Shown: positions 13,192-16,453 of the stretch, in pieces
How positions within the stretch are numbered: the stretch's first letter is position 1
Layout: the number at the start of each line of letters is the position of its first letter
Assembly (NCBI GenBank): GCA_964632495.1
Contig: CAZWDS010000066.1
Location: forward strand, 1-16,453
DNA length: 16,453 nt
From: CALKXV01 sp964632495
Lineage (GTDB): Bacteria > Pseudomonadota > Alphaproteobacteria > Rhodobacterales > Rhodobacteraceae
Direction of reading: 5' to 3'
Position numbers and translations under genes: made by a program
The notes under the pieces: model-generated
The model's database searches: none
What the model was told of the DNA's origin: nothing
The model's input: only the letters and a program-made list of their open reading frames with translations

Positions 13192-14258
13192 GTGACGCGA
13201 AAATCGGCTCCAAGGCCGCGCCGGTCCGGTTCGATGGTGTGTCGAAGGTGTTCGGCAAGGATGTGGTGGCGGTGGACAACATCGATCTGCATGTTGAGGC
13301 TGGGAAGCTGGTGACTTTGCTGGGACCTTCGGGATGCGGCAAAACGACGACGCTTCGCATGATTGCGGGGCTTGAGATGGCCACCTCGGGTCACATTCTG
13401 ATCGGCGACCGCGATGTGACAAAGCTGCCCGCGACGGATCGCGATGTGTCGATGGTGTTTCAATCCTACGCGCTGTTCCCGCATATGAGCGTATTGGAAA
13501 ACGTTATGTATGGCCTCACTTTCTCGGGCTTTGCCAAGGACGAGGCCCGCACCCGCGCGCTTCATGGGTTGGATCTTGTCGGCCTCAAAGGGTTTGACAC
13601 GCGCCTGCCCTCGGAATTGTCGGGGGGACAACAACAGCGCGTCGCCGTCGCCCGTGCGTTGGTGCTGGAACCACAGGTTTTGCTGTTTGACGAACCGCTT
13701 TCGAACCTCGACGCCAAGCTGCGCCGTCAAGTGCGCGAAGACATCCGCGCCATTCAGCAGGACTTGGGTTTAACCGTCGTTTACGTCACCCACGATCAGG
13801 AAGAAGCGCTGGCCGTCTCGGACGAGATCGTCGTCATGCGCAACGCCGCCATCGCGCAGATCGGCACGCCGCGCCAACTTTATGATGCTCCGAATGACCG
13901 GTTCGTGGCCGATTTTATCGGCGAAGCGAACCTTCTGGCCTGTCAAATCGTCGCCATCGAGGGCGACAGTGCCACCATCGAGATCGAGGGATATCGCCAC
14001 AGCTTGCACGCGCGCGGATTGTCAAAAGGCCCCGCGACGGTTGCCGTGCGCCCGTCCCGTCTGGTGATTGGGCAAGACACCGGCATCCCGGCCACAGTAG
14101 CCAAGGCAACTTATGTAGGTGTTCGGATGGAATACACGCTGACCGGAGACTTCGGTCAGGTCTTTGCCGTCCACGAAAACGTCGACACGCCGCTTAAGCC
14201 CGGCGCTGAAGTTCGGATGGGGTTTGCCGACAAAGGCCCGGTGCTGTTGCCGGAATAG
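13188..14258 (+). CDS. ABC transporter ATP-binding protein (FbpC/PotA-like, TOBE domain)
   Basis: A 356-residue ABC ATPase of the spermidine/ferric type. Walker A GPSGCGKT is at 46-53, the Q-loop MVFQSYALFPHMSVLENVMYG near 89-109, the signature LSGGQQQRVAVARAL at 143-157, Walker B VLLFDEPLSNLDAKLR at 164-179 and the switch His202 in YVTHDQEEAL. Residues from about 235 onward form a regulatory OB-fold/TOBE_2 domain (FIGEANLLACQIVAIEGD, then VAVRPSRLVI and GVRMEYTL). It energises the fused permease; the ATG overlaps that gene's TGA, and the TAG stop directly touches the ATG of the histidine phosphatase. The ATPase alone does not show the substrate. Confidence 0.93.
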   Translation: MSDAKIGSKAAPVRFDGVSKVFGKDVVAVDNIDLHVEAGKLVTLLGPSGCGKTTTLRMIAGLEMATSGHILIGDRDVTKLPATDRDVSMVFQSYALFPHMSVLENVMYGLTFSGFAKDEARTRALHGLDLVGLKGFDTRLPSELSGGQQQRVAVARALVLEPQVLLFDEPLSNLDAKLRRQVREDIRAIQQDLGLTVVYVTHDQEEALAVSDEIVVMRNAAIAQIGTPRQLYDAPNDRFVADFIGEANLLACQIVAIEGDSATIEIEGYRHSLHARGLSKGPATVAVRPSRLVIGQDTGIPATVAKATYVGVRMEYTLTGDFGQVFAVHENVDTPLKPGAEVRMGFADKGPVLLPE

Positions 14259-14825
14259 ATGGCCAGGCTTCTTATCATCTCGCACCCAGACGTGGTCGTT
14301 GACCGGCATGTCCCGATTACTGACTGGGGTTTGAGCGACATTGGCCGCGCCCGTGCTGCTGGTTTCGCCGTCTCTGACACCTTCGCAGGTGTCACCCAGA
14401 TTTTCAGCAGCGCCGAACAAAAGGCACGCGATACGGCCGTCATCCTTGCCGCGCCGCGCAATCTGCCCGTCAAGATCAGGGCCGAGCTTGGCGAAAACGA
14501 CCGAAGCGCCACGGGGTTTCTACCGCCGGCAGAATTCGAAGCCGCCGCGGATGCGTTTTTCGCCCAGCCCACGGCCAGCTTTCGGGGCTGGGAAACCGCG
14601 GTGGCGGCGCAGTCGCGTATTCACAAGGCGGTCACCTCGATCATCACAGCCCACGCTGGCGGCGACCTTGCCATTGTCACGCATGGCGCTGTTGGCACCT
14701 TGTTGTGGTGCGCCTTGTCAGACCGCCCCATCGACCGGCAATATGACCAACCGGGCCAAGGTCATTTTTGGCAGGCAGACTTAGAGACCCTGACGCCGGA
14801 CAGCGGGTGGCGTCCGCTTGACTGA
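14259..14825 (+). CDS. Histidine phosphatase superfamily protein with altered RHG motif
   Basis: A 188-residue cytosolic protein of the phosphoglycerate-mutase-like histidine phosphatase superfamily. The first strand LLIISHPDV carries His9 where the family has RHG; Arg is Ser8 and Gly is Pro10. Other elements are present: WGLSDIGRARAAG (23-35), SSAEQKARDTA (50-60, with Arg57), the acid-bearing LGENDRSATG (78-86) and IVTHGAVGTLL (139-149, with His142). Thus the two histidines, one arginine and the acid remain, but the first arginine of the phosphate pocket is missing. Another RH pair (16-17) lies seven residues later but not at a strand end. Similar SHP proteins are, from memory, common in alphaproteobacteria and uncharacterised. 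It follows the ATPase with zero spacing, so it belongs to the importer operon and may act on the imported compound. Confidence 0.85.
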   Translation: MARLLIISHPDVVVDRHVPITDWGLSDIGRARAAGFAVSDTFAGVTQIFSSAEQKARDTAVILAAPRNLPVKIRAELGENDRSATGFLPPAEFEAAADAFFAQPTASFRGWETAVAAQSRIHKAVTSIITAHAGGDLAIVTHGAVGTLLWCALSDRPIDRQYDQPGQGHFWQADLETLTPDSGWRPLD

Positions 14826-14944
14826 TCCGCTTTGGCGTTGCGACACCGCCTTTATCCTTGCTTGGTTGAATACCCATGGCCCCCCGGAATGACCTTCGAT
14901 AAAACAGGGCCAAAGCAAACCAAACGCGAAAAAGAAATCTGCAC

Positions 14945-16003
14945 ATGGAAGTCGACCCCCAAACCATCGACGTCATCGCCCCCAACCTTAAGCGGCGCTA
15001 TTCCGGCGTCACTTCAACCGTGATCCGGCTGGTTCCGCTGCAAGCGCAAGAGATTCCCATAGCAACAACCGGGCCGGTTTTGCCCGACAATATCCCGCAA
15101 TTCCCGCTTTCAAAACTGCCCTTCCTGTCGCGTTCCGGCCCATCCGGACATCGCATCTGGCATTCGCGCCGAAACATCGAGATGTTGACCGGTTTGATCC
15201 TGAAACACGTGTTTCGAAAGCGCCTGAAGATGGTCTTCACCTCGGCCGCACAACGCCGCCGCACGGGATATTCCCGTTGGCTAATCCGCCAGATGGATGC
15301 GGTTATCTCTGCCTCGGGCAAGGCGGCGTCTTATCTGGAAGGCCCGTCGACCACCATTCTGCACGGGGTTGATGCAGACGAATTTGCGCCGTCAGAAGAT
15401 CGCAAGGCCCTGCGCGAGAAACTCGGCCTTGATGCCGACGCGTTGATCGTGGGGTGTTTCGGGCGCCTTCGGTCCCAAAAAGGCACTGACCTTTTTGTTG
15501 ATGCGATGATTAGGCTTTTGCCAAAACACCCAAACGCTCAAGGCATCATAATGGGCGGTGTCACACGTGATCAGGAAAGCTTTGTTGATGACCTGAAGGC
15601 CCGCATCGAAGCTGCGAACCTGACCGACCGATTGCGCATCCTGCCCGAAGACAAGGGCTTTACCATCGCGCCGTGGTTCCAGGCCTCGGACATCTATATC
15701 GCGCCGCAACGATGGGAGGGGTTTGGCCTGACGCCGCTAGAGGCCATGTCCTGCGGCGTGCCTGTTGTCGCGACCCGTGCGGGCGCCTTCGAAGACTTGG
15801 TGGTCGAAGGCGAAACCGGCTTTCTTGTGCCCCTCGAAGACATTGAGGCCCTGACCGACGCCACAGACAAGATCATGTCCGATGCGACATTGCGCCAATC
15901 CATGGCCCGGGCCTCGCGCCAAAAGGTTGTGAACCAACACCAGATCATCCACGAAGCCCAAGCAATTACTGCGATTTATCGTCAGCTATTGGCCAATGAC
16001 TGA
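14945..16003 (+). CDS. Glycosyltransferase family 4, LpcC-like LPS core mannosyltransferase
   Basis: A 352-residue GT-B fold, family 4 retaining glycosyltransferase acting on the cytoplasmic face of the inner membrane. The N-terminal acceptor domain begins IDVIAPNLKRRYSGVTSTVIR, which I recognise as the style of LpcC, a lipopolysaccharide-core mannosyltransferase of rhizobia. The donor domain begins near residue 165 with VGCFGRLRSQKGTDLF (Arg174 and Lys179 contact the donor phosphate), then HGVD (140-143) lies before it, and the EGFGLTPLE motif (Glu258 and Glu266, E-x7-E) sits in the GVPVVATRAGAFEDLV region. LpcC assignment is by resemblance; other GDP-mannose or UDP-sugar specificities are possible. 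It is 119 bases after the histidine phosphatase, so probably a separate unit, and is followed by hairpins that may terminate it. Confidence 0.88.
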   Translation: MEVDPQTIDVIAPNLKRRYSGVTSTVIRLVPLQAQEIPIATTGPVLPDNIPQFPLSKLPFLSRSGPSGHRIWHSRRNIEMLTGLILKHVFRKRLKMVFTSAAQRRRTGYSRWLIRQMDAVISASGKAASYLEGPSTTILHGVDADEFAPSEDRKALREKLGLDADALIVGCFGRLRSQKGTDLFVDAMIRLLPKHPNAQGIIMGGVTRDQESFVDDLKARIEAANLTDRLRILPEDKGFTIAPWFQASDIYIAPQRWEGFGLTPLEAMSCGVPVVATRAGAFEDLVVEGETGFLVPLEDIEALTDATDKIMSDATLRQSMARASRQKVVNQHQIIHEAQAITAIYRQLLAND

Positions 16004-16055
16004 CCCCAGCCGCACTTGACACCTACCCCTTGACGCCCTAATCCCCAGCCAACCT

Positions 16056-16094
16056 CCGGGAGCATCAGACCTCCCGGTCCCGACTTGCTCGGGA
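16056..16094 (+). repeat. Two adjacent hairpins between the glycosyltransferase and ffh
   Basis: The first is a perfect 7-bp stem CCGGGAG / CTCCCGG (16056-16062 with 16071-16077) with an 8-base loop. The second follows with no gap: TCCCGA / TCGGGA (16078-16083 with 16089-16094) with a 5-base loop. Together with the next hairpin they form three in a row within the 189-base intergenic region. No protein-coding gene is seen there. Confidence 0.55.
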
Positions 16095-16098
16095 TCGC

Positions 16099-16140
16099 CC
16101 CCCATCAGCGCGTTGCGCCCATGGGGGCGTTTGGCGTTTT
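16099..16140 (+). terminator. Possible terminator or leader hairpin before ffh
   Basis: Stem CCCCCAT / ATGGGGG (16099-16105 with 16121-16127) has an inner GCGC / GCGC stem (16108-16111 with 16115-16118) over a GTT loop. It is followed by a T-rich but interrupted run (TTTGGCGTTTT). It could end the glycosyltransferase transcript or act in the ffh leader; the imperfect T-run makes terminator function uncertain. Confidence 0.4.
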
Positions 16141-16192
16141 GGCGATCGGCACTTATGTCGATCATGGGATCAACTGGCGAAAGGGCCGCGAG

Positions 16193-16453
16193 ATGTTTGA
16201 AAATCTATCAGAACGCCTCTCTGGTGTTTTTGACCGGCTGACCAAACAAGGCGCGCTCAGCGAAGACGACGTCAAAACCGCGCTTCGCGAAGTGCGCGTG
16301 GCCTTGCTGGAAGCCGACGTATCGCTGCCTGTTGCGCGCGATTTCGTAAAAGCGGTGCAGGAAAAGGCCACGGGCCAAGCTGTCACCAAGTCGATCACCC
16401 CCGGCCAGCAGGTCGTCAAGATTGTCCATGACGAGTTGGTCCATGTCCTGACC
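16193..16453 (+). CDS. ffh: Signal recognition particle protein Ffh, N-terminal part, cut by window edge
   Basis: Ffh (SRP54 homologue) binds the SRP RNA and nascent signal sequences and, with FtsY, targets membrane proteins co-translationally. The first 87 residues are present: MFENLSERLSGVFDRLTKQG, then LSEDDVKTALREVRVALLEADVSLPVARDF and SITPGQQVVKIVHDELV. This is the four-helix N domain; the GTPase G domain lies beyond the window. The ATG at 16193 gives the standard N-terminus and has AAAGGG seven bases upstream. The frame stays open upstream, with another ATG at 16121 that would add 24 residues not known in Ffh. Identity is secure. Confidence 0.97.
   Translation, partial: MFENLSERLSGVFDRLTKQGALSEDDVKTALREVRVALLEADVSLPVARDFVKAVQEKATGQAVTKSITPGQQVVKIVHDELVHVLT

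Noticed and set aside
13146..13730. A 194-codon open frame on the minus strand opposite the ABC ATPase.
   Set aside because: It is antisense to the conserved ATPase motifs, and its composition is that of a shadow frame.
14301..14325. Arg16-His17 of the histidine phosphatase as the true RHG motif.
   Set aside because: The catalytic His must end the first beta strand (LLII), which puts His9 there; residues 16-17 lie in a following loop and lack the Gly.
16121..16192. In-frame ATG at 16121 as the ffh start.
   Set aside because: Ffh proteins begin MFENLSERL; the added 24 residues are not family-like, and the ATG lies within a hairpin stem.
16004..16192. A small SRP RNA or tRNA gene in the gap before ffh.
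   Set aside because: The conserved apical GGAAG / AGCAG loop of SRP RNA is absent, and no tRNA cloverleaf could be drawn; only independent hairpins are seen.

Overview
The window looks like chromosomal DNA of a marine-type alphaproteobacterium, most likely Rhodobacteraceae (Roseobacter group). This is judged from the high GC content, the GroEL and GroES N-terminal sequences, the perfect HrcA/CIRCE operator on groESL, the LpcC-like core glycosyltransferase, and the alphaproteobacterial style of the Nudix and histidine-phosphatase families. This is recognition from memory, not a database search. The window is gene-dense: no stretch longer than about 190 bases lacks a gene, and no tRNA, rRNA, CRISPR array, insertion sequence or phage gene was seen.

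Layout. (1) 1-642, minus strand: the heat-shock operon groES-groEL, with groEL cut by the window edge, a sigma-70-like promoter and a perfect CIRCE. (2) 788-1765, plus strand: a secreted TraB/GumN-family protein divergent from groES. (3) 9268 down to 1784, minus strand: a long co-directional run of a DeoR-family regulator, then phnD-phnC-phnE-phnE (a complete phosphonate-type ABC importer with two permease genes), a HAD-IIA phosphatase overlapping the last permease, an MFS transporter and a DMT/EamA transporter. (4) 9425-14825, plus strand: a Nudix hydrolase, then a second complete ABC importer (periplasmic binding protein, 738-residue fused permease, ATPase) joined without a gap to a histidine-phosphatase-family gene. 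(5) 14945-16003: a family 4 glycosyltransferase. (6) 16193 to the edge: the N-terminus of ffh, preceded by three consecutive RNA hairpins.

How the genes may work together. The two importers are arranged back to back around the regulator and the Nudix gene. Each ends in a phosphatase-fold enzyme translationally linked to the transporter: a HAD-IIA protein after phnE on one side, and a histidine phosphatase after the ATPase on the other. No C-P lyase, phosphonatase or 2-aminoethylphosphonate transaminase gene is present. The binding protein of the second importer resembles the ferric-ion class but has no Tyr-Tyr pair. My inference is two import-and-dephosphorylate modules for organophosphorus compounds, the first probably controlled by the DeoR protein. 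Substrates are not shown by the sequence. The HAD protein and the histidine phosphatase both lack one canonical catalytic-motif residue, which makes their role the most interesting open question here.
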